Assembly: GCA_002840895.1 (NCBI GenBank) | Contig: PHCZ01000001.1 | Span: forward strand, 62,001 to 126,000 | Length of the DNA stretch: 64,000 nt | Reading direction: 5' to 3' | From: Bacteroidetes bacterium HGW-Bacteroidetes-8 | Lineage (GTDB): Bacteria; Bacteroidota; Bacteroidia; Bacteroidales; UBA932 | Part shown: piece after piece, positions 1-7,354 of the stretch | Layout of the letters: each line of letters starts with the position of its first letter | How positions within the stretch are numbered: the stretch's first letter is position 1 | Notes under the pieces: model-generated | The model's input: the letters and a program-made list of their open reading frames with translations, nothing else | What the model was told of the DNA's origin: nothing | Database searches by the model: none | Made by a program: the position numbers and the translations under genes

Positions 1-82
1 TTTTGTCAATATACTCTTTAACAGAGTTGGTGCTAACATTGTTAAGACTCTTAGCCGATTCAATTAGTGTTTTCTTATCCAT
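1..82 (-). CDS. 5' end of an unidentified gene (runs off the left edge)
   Basis: An open frame begins with ATG at 82-80 on the minus strand and continues past position 1, giving about 27 residues that start MDKKTLIESAKSLNN. The ATG overlaps the stop codon of the upstream B12-binding gene (overlap 75-82), so the two are probably translationally coupled and may work together. The visible peptide is a plain, charged, probably helical N-terminus with no signal peptide. It is too short to place in a family. If the neighbour is a sensor, this gene could be its output, but that is inference only. Confidence 0.6.
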   Translation of the reverse strand, partial: MDKKTLIESAKSLNNVSTNSVKEYIDK

Positions 83-722
83 TGTATTCTATGCTAATAA
101 TGAACTCTTCCAATTTATATAGGTCGGGGAAGTAGAGTAAATTCGGATATTTTCCGGTGATCTCTTTTTGATAGTGACGGAGTCCTTGACCCCCTACTAT
201 TATTAGAGTCTCGGGGAATAGTGCTCTTATTCTCTCGATTACCTCCTCAAGCAGATTAATATGAAAGAAGATACTCATTGAGAGTGCAACTATCTTTGGA
301 TTCACAATCTCTATAAATTTTATTAAATCGTTTAGAGGTGTGTTTGCCCCCAGAAAATGGACGTTCCAACCGTGAATTTCAAATATATCTGCCACCATCT
401 TTATCCCAATCTGATGTGCCTCTCTCTCCACAGATGAGGCAACTACAGTGTTGTTCATTCTTGATTTAGAGATGATTTTTGAGTAGAGTTCGTTGAGAAT
501 AGATTCAACAATTGCAGATGCCATATGTTCGGATGCAACACTAATCTCACCTCTCTCCCAAAGCTCGCCGACATCATAGAGAGCAGCCCGTATTACACTC
601 TCGTAAATATCATTAATTCCAATTTTCTCACTTACGAGATTATTAATTATCTCTGAACAGACCAATCGATTGCCAACCAACAATCCATCCAGAAACTGTT
701 TCTGTATAGCTTTAAAATCCAT
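75..722 (-). CDS. Stand-alone B12-binding (cobalamin) domain protein with CarH-like W-x9-EH motif
   Basis: The 215-residue protein has the two parts of a corrinoid-binding module. Residues about 1-85 form the helical cap, with Trp55 nine residues ahead of Glu65-His66. Residues about 90-215 form the Rossmann-like B12 domain with EREAHQIG (lower-ligand His103, Gly106), LGANTP (124-129), SMS (148-150) and a GG pair (177-178). W-x9-EH is the cap signature described for CarH/LitR-type adenosylcobalamin light sensors, whereas methyltransferase corrinoid proteins such as MetH use other cap residues. There is no MerR DNA-binding domain, no signal peptide and no nearby methyltransferase. A regulatory sensor acting through a partner protein, as AerR does, is therefore more likely than a methyl carrier, though the latter is not excluded. 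It overlaps the next gene by 8 nt, and a palindrome lies at its start. Confidence 0.85.
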   Translation of the reverse strand: MDFKAIQKQFLDGLLVGNRLVCSEIINNLVSEKIGINDIYESVIRAALYDVGELWERGEISVASEHMASAIVESILNELYSKIISKSRMNNTVVASSVEREAHQIGIKMVADIFEIHGWNVHFLGANTPLNDLIKFIEIVNPKIVALSMSIFFHINLLEEVIERIRALFPETLIIVGGQGLRHYQKEITGKYPNLLYFPDLYKLEEFIISIEYNG

Positions 723-726
723 ATTA

Positions 727-759
727 TAATTACTAACCCCACACTAAAGTTAGTAATTA
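727..759 (-). repeat. Perfect 11-bp inverted repeat abutting the B12-protein start codon
   Basis: Arms TAATTACTAAC (727-737) and GTTAGTAATTA (749-759) are exact reverse complements separated by 11 nt. The repeat ends only 4 bp before the ATG of the B12-binding gene (722). It could be a protein operator, an RNA hairpin limiting access to the start codon, or a weak terminator for the acetyltransferase gene upstream. No T-run follows, which argues against a simple terminator. Confidence 0.6.
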
Positions 760-802
760 ATTGTTATAGAAAGGAAATTATTGAAGTATTAAGATTAGAT
801 AT

Positions 803-1339
803 TTAAAGAACTTTCTCCATTACATAGTCTTCCATAAAAAAACCATTTCCAATGTCAATGTTCTCCTCATTTATAATTTTGAACCCAAAATTTTTATAAA
901 ATGTTATAGCTCTGTTGCTTCTGTTGACATTGAGAGATAGGATGCCTGAGTTATTAAATCGTGCTATTTTTTCAATCTCTTTAATCATAGCCTTACCACA
1001 GCCGCTGCCCTGAAATTTTGGAAGTATATATATTTTATGAATCTTAGTTTTACCTGTTTTGTCGAAGTTTAACTCATAGGATGAATAACCGATGTATCTA
1101 CACTCTCTCTGGCCACTCTCATTATTTGTGTTCTCCAGATCATAGAAGAAAGCGAGCAGAAATCTGTGGCCTTTGATATCTATCTGCTCAGCTAGAGAGG
1201 TAGCACTATACATCATATCCAGCATATAATCTATCTGCTGCGGTTTAAGAATATCTCTGAATGCTATTGGCCAGGTCTTATATGCAATATCCCGAATGAT
1301 TGGGATATCATCTGTAAAGGCATTGCGAATATGTATCAT
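803..1339 (-). CDS. GNAT-family N-acetyltransferase
   Basis: This 178-residue cytoplasmic protein has the GNAT fold. The acetyl-CoA binding motif A is IYILPKFQGSGCGKAMI (about 108-124), containing Q-G-S-G-C-G-K, and motif B with NRSNRAITFYKNFGF follows near residues 139-153. The N-terminus (MIHIRNAFTDDIPIIRDIA) matches small-molecule or peptide acetyltransferases of the RimI/GNAT type. The substrate cannot be predicted. It lies on the same strand as the cold-shock gene upstream (101 bp away) and the B12-binding gene downstream (80 bp away), but the gaps suggest it may be a separate unit. Confidence 0.85.
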   Translation of the reverse strand: MIHIRNAFTDDIPIIRDIAYKTWPIAFRDILKPQQIDYMLDMMYSATSLAEQIDIKGHRFLLAFFYDLENTNNESGQRECRYIGYSSYELNFDKTGKTKIHKIYILPKFQGSGCGKAMIKEIEKIARFNNSGILSLNVNRSNRAITFYKNFGFKIINEENIDIGNGFFMEDYVMEKVL

Positions 1340-1440
1340 CTCAAAATCATATTAAAATTATGAATCCGAAAAAAACTTCTTCTAATAAAATTAGCCTAAA
1401 GATGTTTAAAAACAGCCTGTTAAACTATCTCTTCTTATGT

Positions 1441-1995
1441 TTAAATGGTAGACTCCTCTTGTGTTTCAGGAGATGAATCCATCTCTGGATTGGAGGCTGA
1501 ATTAACTTCTGATATCGGAGCAGATACAATAACGGGTTTAGGAAGATCTACCCATTTTTTAACATTGAAGGCATTCATTCCCCTTATCCCTCTCTCAATT
1601 TCGAATGATACAATATTGTTCTCTGTAATATCTTCCAACAATCCGTGGACGTGAACAAAAAACTTTTCCTGTGTATCCAACTCCTTAATGAAACCAAAAC
1701 CTTTTGAACTGTTGAAGAACTCCACTCTACCTTTGCGAAGAGCTGGTTTCTCCTCACGCTCTCTTTTAGGAATTGATACCTCAATATTCTCCGCTTTTAT
1801 CTTGATTTTTTTGGAAGGATCCGGTGGAGTATCTGTAATCATTCCGTTTTCATCTACAAATGCGAGCATATTTTCGAGCCCTCCCCCTTGGGCACTGGCT
1901 TTACGATCCTCTTTCTTTTGCTGCTTTTCTACTCTTTTACTTAACCTTTTTTTCTCTTTTTCTCTTTTGTTAAATGTTACTTGTGATTTTGCCAT
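1441..1995 (-). CDS. Cold-shock-domain RNA-binding protein with basic N-terminal extension
   Basis: The 184-residue protein has a lysine/arginine-rich, probably disordered N-terminus (residues 1-32), a linker, and one cold-shock domain at about 88-149. RNP1 is KGFGFI (98-103) and RNP2 is FFVHVHG (112-118). The last 35 residues are acidic and Ser/Pro-rich. Classic CspA proteins are about 70 residues; this extended form is common in Bacteroidota and is expected to bind single-stranded RNA. Transcription probably starts near 2063 from the TATCTTTG box at 2076-2069. This leaves a leader of about 68 nt with a 9-bp hairpin, which fits post-transcriptional or temperature control. Confidence 0.88.
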   Translation of the reverse strand: MAKSQVTFNKREKEKKRLSKRVEKQQKKEDRKASAQGGGLENMLAFVDENGMITDTPPDPSKKIKIKAENIEVSIPKREREEKPALRKGRVEFFNSSKGFGFIKELDTQEKFFVHVHGLLEDITENNIVSFEIERGIRGMNAFNVKKWVDLPKPVIVSAPISEVNSASNPEMDSSPETQEESTI

Positions 1996-2017
1996 TCGTT
2001 ATTATAAATTAAATTTT

Positions 2018-2040
2018 GGACTGCTCGCTTTGAACAGCCC
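2018..2040 (-). promoter_or_regulatory. Hairpin in the 5' leader of the cold-shock gene
   Basis: Read on the minus strand, GGGCUGUUC pairs with GAGCAGUCC around the loop AAAGC, giving nine continuous pairs. Two of them are G-U wobbles that become A-C mismatches if the plus strand is folded, so the structure is favoured specifically in the cold-shock transcript. It starts about 23 nt upstream of the ATG. A thermosensor or protein-binding leader is possible; function is inferred. Confidence 0.5.
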
Positions 2041-2068
2041 GGATGGTCTTTGTGGGATTTCCGTTTTG

Positions 2069-2076
2069 CAAAGATA
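2069..2076 (-). promoter_or_regulatory. Promoter -7 element (TATCTTTG) of the cold-shock gene
   Basis: On the minus strand TATCTTTG matches the Bacteroides -7 consensus TAnnTTTG exactly and lies 74 bp upstream of the cold-shock ATG. No good -33 TTTG is visible at the expected 19-21 nt spacing. Confidence 0.5.
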
Positions 2077-2092
2077 GTAAATTTATCAGGCA

Positions 2093-2123
2093 TTGGATTT
2101 AAACTTCCTTATTCATAAATTTG
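2093..2123 (+). promoter_or_regulatory. Promoter of the tricorn-like protease gene
   Basis: TTG at 2093-2095, a 20-nt spacer and TAAATTTG at 2116-2123 match the Bacteroides promoter pattern. The predicted transcription start near 2130 lies upstream of the ATG at 2178. It excludes the in-frame TTG at 2121, which sits inside the -7 box. Confidence 0.55.
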
Positions 2124-2177
2124 TTTAAAATTAAACAAAATGTAAACATCATATTTCAGATATTTAATTTTATACAA

Positions 2178-5100
2178 ATGAAGAGATCACTTTTAATAAT
2201 CACAATGCTGCTATCCTTTATGGAAGGCTCAAAACTAATGGCAGCCAATCAGGAGGCCAGACTACTTAGATTTCCGGATATTCACGGAGATAAAATTGTA
2301 TTCTCTTATGCAGGAGATATTTATACTGTACCTGTAGATGGAGGTGTTGCCAGAAGGCTCACTTCGAACATTGGGTATGAGATGTTCCCAAAATTCTCAC
2401 CGGATGGTAAGCACATAGCATTCACCGGACAGTATGATGGAAATACAGAGGTTTTTGTGATTTCTGCAGAGGGAGGAGAGCCAACCAGATTAACATTTAC
2501 TGCAACTTTGGGAAGAGATGACATAGGAGACAGAATGGGGCCGAATAATGTTGTTATGGACTGGACACCGGACGGAAAGAGCATTCTTTACAGGACAAGA
2601 GGGTACACCTTCAACGACTTTACCGGGCAGTTGATGACTGTTCCTTTTGAGGGAGGGCTTTCACAAATGGTGCCTTTAAAAAACGGAGGTTTTGCAAGTT
2701 ACTCTCCGGATGGAAAGAAGTTGGCATATAACTATGTGTTCAGAGAGTTCCGCTCCTGGAAAAGATACTCAGGAGGGATGGCAGACGATATCAGAATTTT
2801 TGATTTTGAAACCAAGAGATCTGAGAAAATTACAGAAAATGTTAACCAGGATATCTTTCCAATGTGGTCGAAAGATGGTAAGGTAATCTATTATATCTCT
2901 GACAGAGATAGCTATATGAATCTATACTCCTTTGATACACAGAGTAAAAAAACTGAGCAGATAACCAAATACAGAGATTACGACATTAAGTTTCCTGCAA
3001 TTGGAGACAAATACATAGTATATGAAAATGGTGGCTATATTGTCAAGCTGGACCCTATTTCAAAAAAGGAGGAGCGTGTTAAGATATCTATCTGTAACGA
3101 TCTTACCTATGCAAGGGGTGAGTGGAAGGATCTCTCAAAGAGTATCAGATCTTTTTCTCTATCACCAAATGGTGAACGAGTACTTGGAGGAGCCAGAGGG
3201 GACGTTTTTTCAATCCCTGCGAAAAACGGAATAACTTATAATCTCACCAACTCATCGGATGCAAATGATAAGAGTGCAGACTGGGCTCCTGATGGGAGTG
3301 GCTTTGCATATATTTCAGATAAAGATGGAGAGTTTAATATCTATTTCCGTGATATCCGCACCGGCAATGAGAGAAAACTTACAGATATCAAGGGGTATAT
3401 CTTCGGTTTTGAGTGGAGTCCGGACTCTAAGAAGATCCTATGGAGCGAGAAACTCAACACCCTCAATTTACTCGATTTTGCAACCGGTAAGAATACTGTT
3501 ATTGAACACTCCGGAATAAGCCCTATTAACGACTATAACTGGTCTCCGGACAGCAGACTCGTGGTCTATACCCGTCCCGGCAAACAGACATCCACAGTTG
3601 TGGTTTTTGACACAAAGGATGGAAGTAAAAGGGAGATAACAGACCAATGGTACAGCTCTAATAGTGGCAACTTCAGTAAAGATGGAAAGTATCTGCTTTT
3701 TGTCTCTAACAGAACTTTTAACCCAACCTACAGTAGTACGGAGTGGAATCATATCTATTCAAATATGAGTAAGATATATATACTTCCAGTAGTTAAGGAT
3801 GCAGAGGTGCCTTTTGCACCTAAAAATGATACAGTTGCAGTTACAGCAGCCGTAACGGCACCAGTTAAGCCGACAACTGATAAACCTAAGAGCGCGGCTG
3901 ATTCAAAATCTGAGGTAGTATACAATTTTGATAATGCAGCTTCACGAATTATTGAGGTGCCTGTTGCAGCAGCACAATACGGGAACCTTAATATGATTGG
4001 CAACTCTATCTATTTTAGCTCAAGAAGAGGTACATCAATGTACGATATAGAGGCTAAGAAGGAGACAGATCTCCAGGCGATGATAATCTTTAGCCACGGG
4101 TACAAAAAAGCTTTGGCTATTTCAGGAGGTAATGCTCAGGTTGTTGAAATCCCAAAGGCTCCTGTAACGGTGAGCAAACCAATCTCTACAGCAGGAGTTA
4201 AAAAGTTGGTAGATTATAAACAGGAGTGGATGCAGATCTACAAGGAGAGCTGGAGACAGATGAGGGATTACTTCTATGCCAAAAATATGCACGGAGTAGA
4301 TTGGGATAAAATTTACAAACGTTATGAGCCTCTTGTATCTCACGTAGCTCACCGCTCAGATCTTACCTATGTGATAGGAGAGATGATTGCAGAGTTAAGC
4401 GTTGGACACGCATATTCACAAAACGGAGAGAAGCCGGAGCCTGTAAGAGTTCTAACAGGGCTTTTAGGTGCACGGTTTTCAAAAGATAAATCGGGTTTCT
4501 TCCGTGTAGATAAGATTATTGAGGGGGCCAACTGGAATGCCCAGACCCGTTCTCCACTAACTATGCCGGGAGTTGAGGTTAAAGAGGGAGAGTATATACT
4601 TGCAATTAACGGAGAGTCATTAACAGATTACAATGACATTTTCGAACTGCTTGTTGGTACTGCCGGCTCTTTGGTAGAGCTGGATGTAAACAGCAAGCCC
4701 GAGATGGCGGGCTCGAGAAGAGTTCTGGTTGAACCTATTGCAGATGAGTCCGCTCTTCACTACTATAACTGGGTACAGAACAATATCCGCAAGGTATCAG
4801 AAGCTACTAACGGAGAGGTTGGCTATATACATATTCCGGATATGGGACAACCGGGGCTGAACGAGTTTGTTAAACACTACTATCCTCAGCTGGACAAAAA
4901 AGCCCTCATCATTGACGATAGAGGCAATGGTGGCGGTAATGTCTCACCAATGATTATTGAGAGACTACAACGTACCATCACACTCTTTACAATGCACACA
5001 AACCAGAAAGAGGGTTCACTAAACCCGGTTGGTACTTTCCAGGGGCCTAAAGTGCTGCTTGTAAATGAGTACTCTGCCTCAGACGGAGACCTGTTCCCAT

Positions 5101-5429
5101 ATCGTTTTAAACATAACAAACTGGGAACAGTAATAGGGAAACGCACCTGGGGAGGGGTGGTCGGTTACAGCGGAACCATTCCGGTAGTAGACGGAGGTTC
5201 AATAGTAACCCCATCCTATGCACCATTTGCTGCAGATGGAAGCGGATTCATAATCGAGGGCGATGGTGTACACCCGGATATTCTCATTGAGAACGATCCA
5301 TACAAAGAGTTTATGGGTGAAGATGAGCAGCTCAACAAAGCCATTGAGGTGATTAAACAGCAGATGAAGGAGTTTAAATATATGCCTGCGAAGATTCCGG
5401 CTTTCCCGGATAAGAGCGCTAAACGTTAA
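2178..5429 (+). CDS. Tricorn-like PDZ/S41 serine protease, secreted
   Basis: The 1083-residue product from ATG 2178 begins with a signal peptide (MKRSLLIITMLLS, cleavage probably after LMA near residue 22). Two TolB/WD40-like beta-propellers follow, with many SPDGK-type blades (about 25-620), then a helical domain, a PDZ domain near 790-870 and a C-terminal S41 peptidase core. Catalytic residues can be placed by comparison with archaeal tricorn: His744 (in VGHAYS), nucleophile Ser968 (in SASDGD) and Glu1027 (in IEGDG). The residue before the His is Gly, whereas archaeal tricorn has Ser. The family degrades oligopeptides; here the signal peptide places it in the periplasm, as is usual in Bacteroidota. 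An upstream in-frame TTG (2121) is rejected because it overlaps the promoter. Confidence 0.93.
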   Translation: MKRSLLIITMLLSFMEGSKLMAANQEARLLRFPDIHGDKIVFSYAGDIYTVPVDGGVARRLTSNIGYEMFPKFSPDGKHIAFTGQYDGNTEVFVISAEGGEPTRLTFTATLGRDDIGDRMGPNNVVMDWTPDGKSILYRTRGYTFNDFTGQLMTVPFEGGLSQMVPLKNGGFASYSPDGKKLAYNYVFREFRSWKRYSGGMADDIRIFDFETKRSEKITENVNQDIFPMWSKDGKVIYYISDRDSYMNLYSFDTQSKKTEQITKYRDYDIKFPAIGDKYIVYENGGYIVKLDPISKKEERVKISICNDLTYARGEWKDLSKSIRSFSLSPNGERVLGGARGDVFSIPAKNGITYNLTNSSDANDKSADWAPDGSGFAYISDKDGEFNIYFRDIRTGNERKLTDIKGYIFGFEWSPDSKKILWSEKLNTLNLLDFATGKNTVIEHSGISPINDYNWSPDSRLVVYTRPGKQTSTVVVFDTKDGSKREITDQWYSSNSGNFSKDGKYLLFVSNRTFNPTYSSTEWNHIYSNMSKIYILPVVKDAEVPFAPKNDTVAVTAAVTAPVKPTTDKPKSAADSKSEVVYNFDNAASRIIEVPVAAAQYGNLNMIGNSIYFSSRRGTSMYDIEAKKETDLQAMIIFSHGYKKALAISGGNAQVVEIPKAPVTVSKPISTAGVKKLVDYKQEWMQIYKESWRQMRDYFYAKNMHGVDWDKIYKRYEPLVSHVAHRSDLTYVIGEMIAELSVGHAYSQNGEKPEPVRVLTGLLGARFSKDKSGFFRVDKIIEGANWNAQTRSPLTMPGVEVKEGEYILAINGESLTDYNDIFELLVGTAGSLVELDVNSKPEMAGSRRVLVEPIADESALHYYNWVQNNIRKVSEATNGEVGYIHIPDMGQPGLNEFVKHYYPQLDKKALIIDDRGNGGGNVSPMIIERLQRTITLFTMHTNQKEGSLNPVGTFQGPKVLLVNEYSASDGDLFPYRFKHNKLGTVIGKRTWGGVVGYSGTIPVVDGGSIVTPSYAPFAADGSGFIIEGDGVHPDILIENDPYKEFMGEDEQLNKAIEVIKQQMKEFKYMPAKIPAFPDKSAKR

Positions 5430-5436
5430 TTGAAGA

Positions 5437-5570
5437 ATTCAAAAACCACGCTGCAGTCCGAGGATATTTTAATGTGTGATGTGAATCAATTCGTCTGGTT
5501 GTTTATCATGACAATTGTTAAAGCAAATAGACATACACACCGGACTGCAGCGTCGTTTTTTATTTAACGG
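5437..5570 (-). ncRNA. Candidate rod-shaped structured RNA (6S-like shape; strand not certain)
   Basis: Plus-strand positions 5441-5460 pair with 5541-5560 (20 bp, one C-C mismatch; core ACGCTGCAGTCCG is perfect). Inside, 5474-5482 pairs with 5531-5540 (9 bp, one bulged base), and 5487-5495 pairs with 5510-5517 (8 bp, one bulge) around a 14-nt loop. Between the last two stems is a 4 x 13 nt internal loop, and a 13-nt one-sided bulge lies above the closing stem. Both strands end in a U-run: minus GGTTTTTG, plus CGTTTTTT. A minus-strand -7 box (TATGTTTG, 5583-5576) would start a transcript of about 130 nt covering the rod. A long rod with a bubble resembles 6S RNA, but a bidirectional terminator of the protease gene is the simpler alternative. 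Confidence 0.45.
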
Positions 5571-5575
5571 CGTTG

Positions 5576-5583
5576 CAAACATA
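5576..5583 (-). promoter_or_regulatory. Possible -7 element (TATGTTTG) for the structured RNA
   Basis: The minus strand reads TATGTTTG, an exact TAnnTTTG match, with a predicted start about 9 nt before the rod structure. No TTTG is seen at the usual -33 spacing, so support is partial. Confidence 0.35.
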
Positions 5584-5608
5584 GCTAATTATGAGTGTAG
5601 GAGAGTTG

Positions 5609-5634
5609 CTGCAAACCACTGTTGCAGATTTTTT
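5609..5634 (+). terminator. Weak intrinsic terminator-like hairpin
   Basis: CTGCAA (5609-5614) and TTGCAG (5622-5627) form a 6-bp stem with a 7-nt loop, followed by ATTTTTT. It could be a second stop for transcripts from the protease gene. Confidence 0.35.
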
Positions 5635-5697
5635 CGCAAAAATGTAGTTTAACTTATTTAAAAACAGATTTGTGAAAAATGGCTGTTTCGGTTTGTT

Positions 5698-7344
5698 TCA
5701 GGAAATGCTGCTGTTTTCAGGAGATATTCTCTGGATTTTCTTCAATATTTTACCCTTCATAGTCCTTATGCTCGCCTCAGAGCTATTAAGAAAATTTGCT
5801 ATTTCCAGGTTCGAGAAGCCCTCTTCATTGAGTACATAGATCAGTTTTTCAAAATCGGTCAATTGATCCAGATTTTCAATATCTCCATATATTGCAAAAA
5901 ACTCATCAGTAGTGGTTATTGATGAGAGAGAGCTTCTTGAAAGTGAGTTGGCCTGATCAATTATGCTGTTAAGACTATCAAATACCTCATTGGATAGTTT
6001 TCTTGACCGGACTGCCTCCATATAGACATTATCTATAAGTTGAGGGAATATAAAAGAGGTAGATTTACAAATTTCGGAGGTAATCCACAATTTATTCAAG
6101 CTCTCTTCAAATCTCTTAGCATTGATCTCACACTCTGATATCTTTTTTTGAATCCTCCTCTTTTTGATATAATATATAGAAGATGTGATTATTATCACAG
6201 AGATTAAAAGAAATATAAAATTGATAAAGATTATCCTCTCTTTTTCCAATGAAGCAATCTGTAAGTTCTTCTGCTCAACATCATATTTACGTTCAATTTC
6301 CAGGACTCTATTTCTTGAAAGTTTGGTATAAGCATTAATATATGAGTGATATGCCTTTTTATAATAAGAGATAGAGGGTTTTAAATCTCCCATAGAGGCG
6401 TAGATATCGCCAAGATATCTGTAATAGAAGTGGCTGTCTGTACTATTGGAGTCCTTAATTGAATTAACAGAAAGAACCCCGTAGTGCAAGGTGCTATCCG
6501 GTTGCTCCATTCTTTTATATTGCAAAGCAAGTTGATAATAGATCTTTGGATAGTTTATATCCAGCTCCTCAGTATTGGTAATATTTAAAATTTTCTTAAG
6601 GTACTCAGTTGCAATTTTAGTATCTTTTTTTGCAACATAGTAGTTGAAAAGAGAGTTGTAGAGATTGTATTCTATATATGGAGGGAGCTGCTCTTCGTCA
6701 CCAAAACAGGCTATACTTGAAAGAGCCTCACTATACCTTTTGTAGCTGAGGTAAAATGTAAATAACTCAAGGCTGGAGTTAAGGACTCCTGTTCTGTAGT
6801 TTGCCAGCTTGCTCAATTCAAGGCTTTTCTTTAGATACTCCTCTGCCACACCTGCCTGTGATTTTGCCCTGTTCATCCTTCCAAGATATAGGAATAGAGT
6901 AGCACCAACATGGTTATTATCAATATCAATCTTTTTATATAGACTCTCTGCCTCTTTTATAGTCAGGTATGCATTTGAGTCAACACGATTTAAACTATAG
7001 AGAGCAATTGACTTATAGAGCATTGAACGGCACCTGTTATAATAGTCCTCACCAATGCTGTACCATTGTGCAGATTTGTTAATAATAGAGTCAATTCGCA
7101 CAATACCGTATTTTTGCTCAAAAGCGATAGAGTAGAGCAGAGCAGAATACGCAGAATATTCACTCTTCTCTTTAAATTCCGACACTACCCAGGATAGTGA
7201 GTCCAGAACGTCTCCCGGTCTACTGTAGAGATACCCCTCATATACCTTCAAATAGTTGAGGTTATCTGTTTGTTGATTGACCTCCTCTCTTGAAGAACAG
7301 GAAAAAACTATGAAGCTTAAAAACAGAACCTTAAATAATCTCAT
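5698..7344 (-). CDS. Membrane-anchored TPR regulator with C-terminal LuxR-like HTH
   Basis: The 548-residue protein begins with a lipoprotein-type signal (MRLFKVLFLSFIVFSCSS; likely lipidated Cys16). A periplasmic helical TPR-type region follows (about 30-365), with units such as GATLFLYLGRMNRAKSQ and YYRYLGDIYASMGDLKPSISYYKKAY. One strong membrane span (371-393) leads to a basic KKRR stop and a cytoplasmic region that ends in an HTH (about 494-540, FSNLEIANFLNSSEASIRTMK). This layout is known for Bacteroidota membrane-bound regulators that couple a periplasmic sensor to DNA. Being both lipidated and membrane-spanning is odd. It lies 10 bp downstream of the fructosamine kinase gene, probably in one operon, and diverges from the ECF sigma locus. 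Its signal and targets are unknown. Confidence 0.8.
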   Translation of the reverse strand: MRLFKVLFLSFIVFSCSSREEVNQQTDNLNYLKVYEGYLYSRPGDVLDSLSWVVSEFKEKSEYSAYSALLYSIAFEQKYGIVRIDSIINKSAQWYSIGEDYYNRCRSMLYKSIALYSLNRVDSNAYLTIKEAESLYKKIDIDNNHVGATLFLYLGRMNRAKSQAGVAEEYLKKSLELSKLANYRTGVLNSSLELFTFYLSYKRYSEALSSIACFGDEEQLPPYIEYNLYNSLFNYYVAKKDTKIATEYLKKILNITNTEELDINYPKIYYQLALQYKRMEQPDSTLHYGVLSVNSIKDSNSTDSHFYYRYLGDIYASMGDLKPSISYYKKAYHSYINAYTKLSRNRVLEIERKYDVEQKNLQIASLEKERIIFINFIFLLISVIIITSSIYYIKKRRIQKKISECEINAKRFEESLNKLWITSEICKSTSFIFPQLIDNVYMEAVRSRKLSNEVFDSLNSIIDQANSLSRSSLSSITTTDEFFAIYGDIENLDQLTDFEKLIYVLNEEGFSNLEIANFLNSSEASIRTMKGKILKKIQRISPENSSIS

Positions 7345-7354
7345 AGCGAAATTG

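Noticed and set aside
1390-1440. Possible terminator after the cold-shock gene (AACA-GGC-TGTTTTT on the minus strand)
   Set aside because: The stem is only 4 bp before mismatches; too weak to list as a feature.
1688-2077. Plus-strand open frame opposite the cold-shock gene
   Set aside because: The minus strand holds a clear cold-shock domain with both RNP motifs; the plus frame is its shadow.
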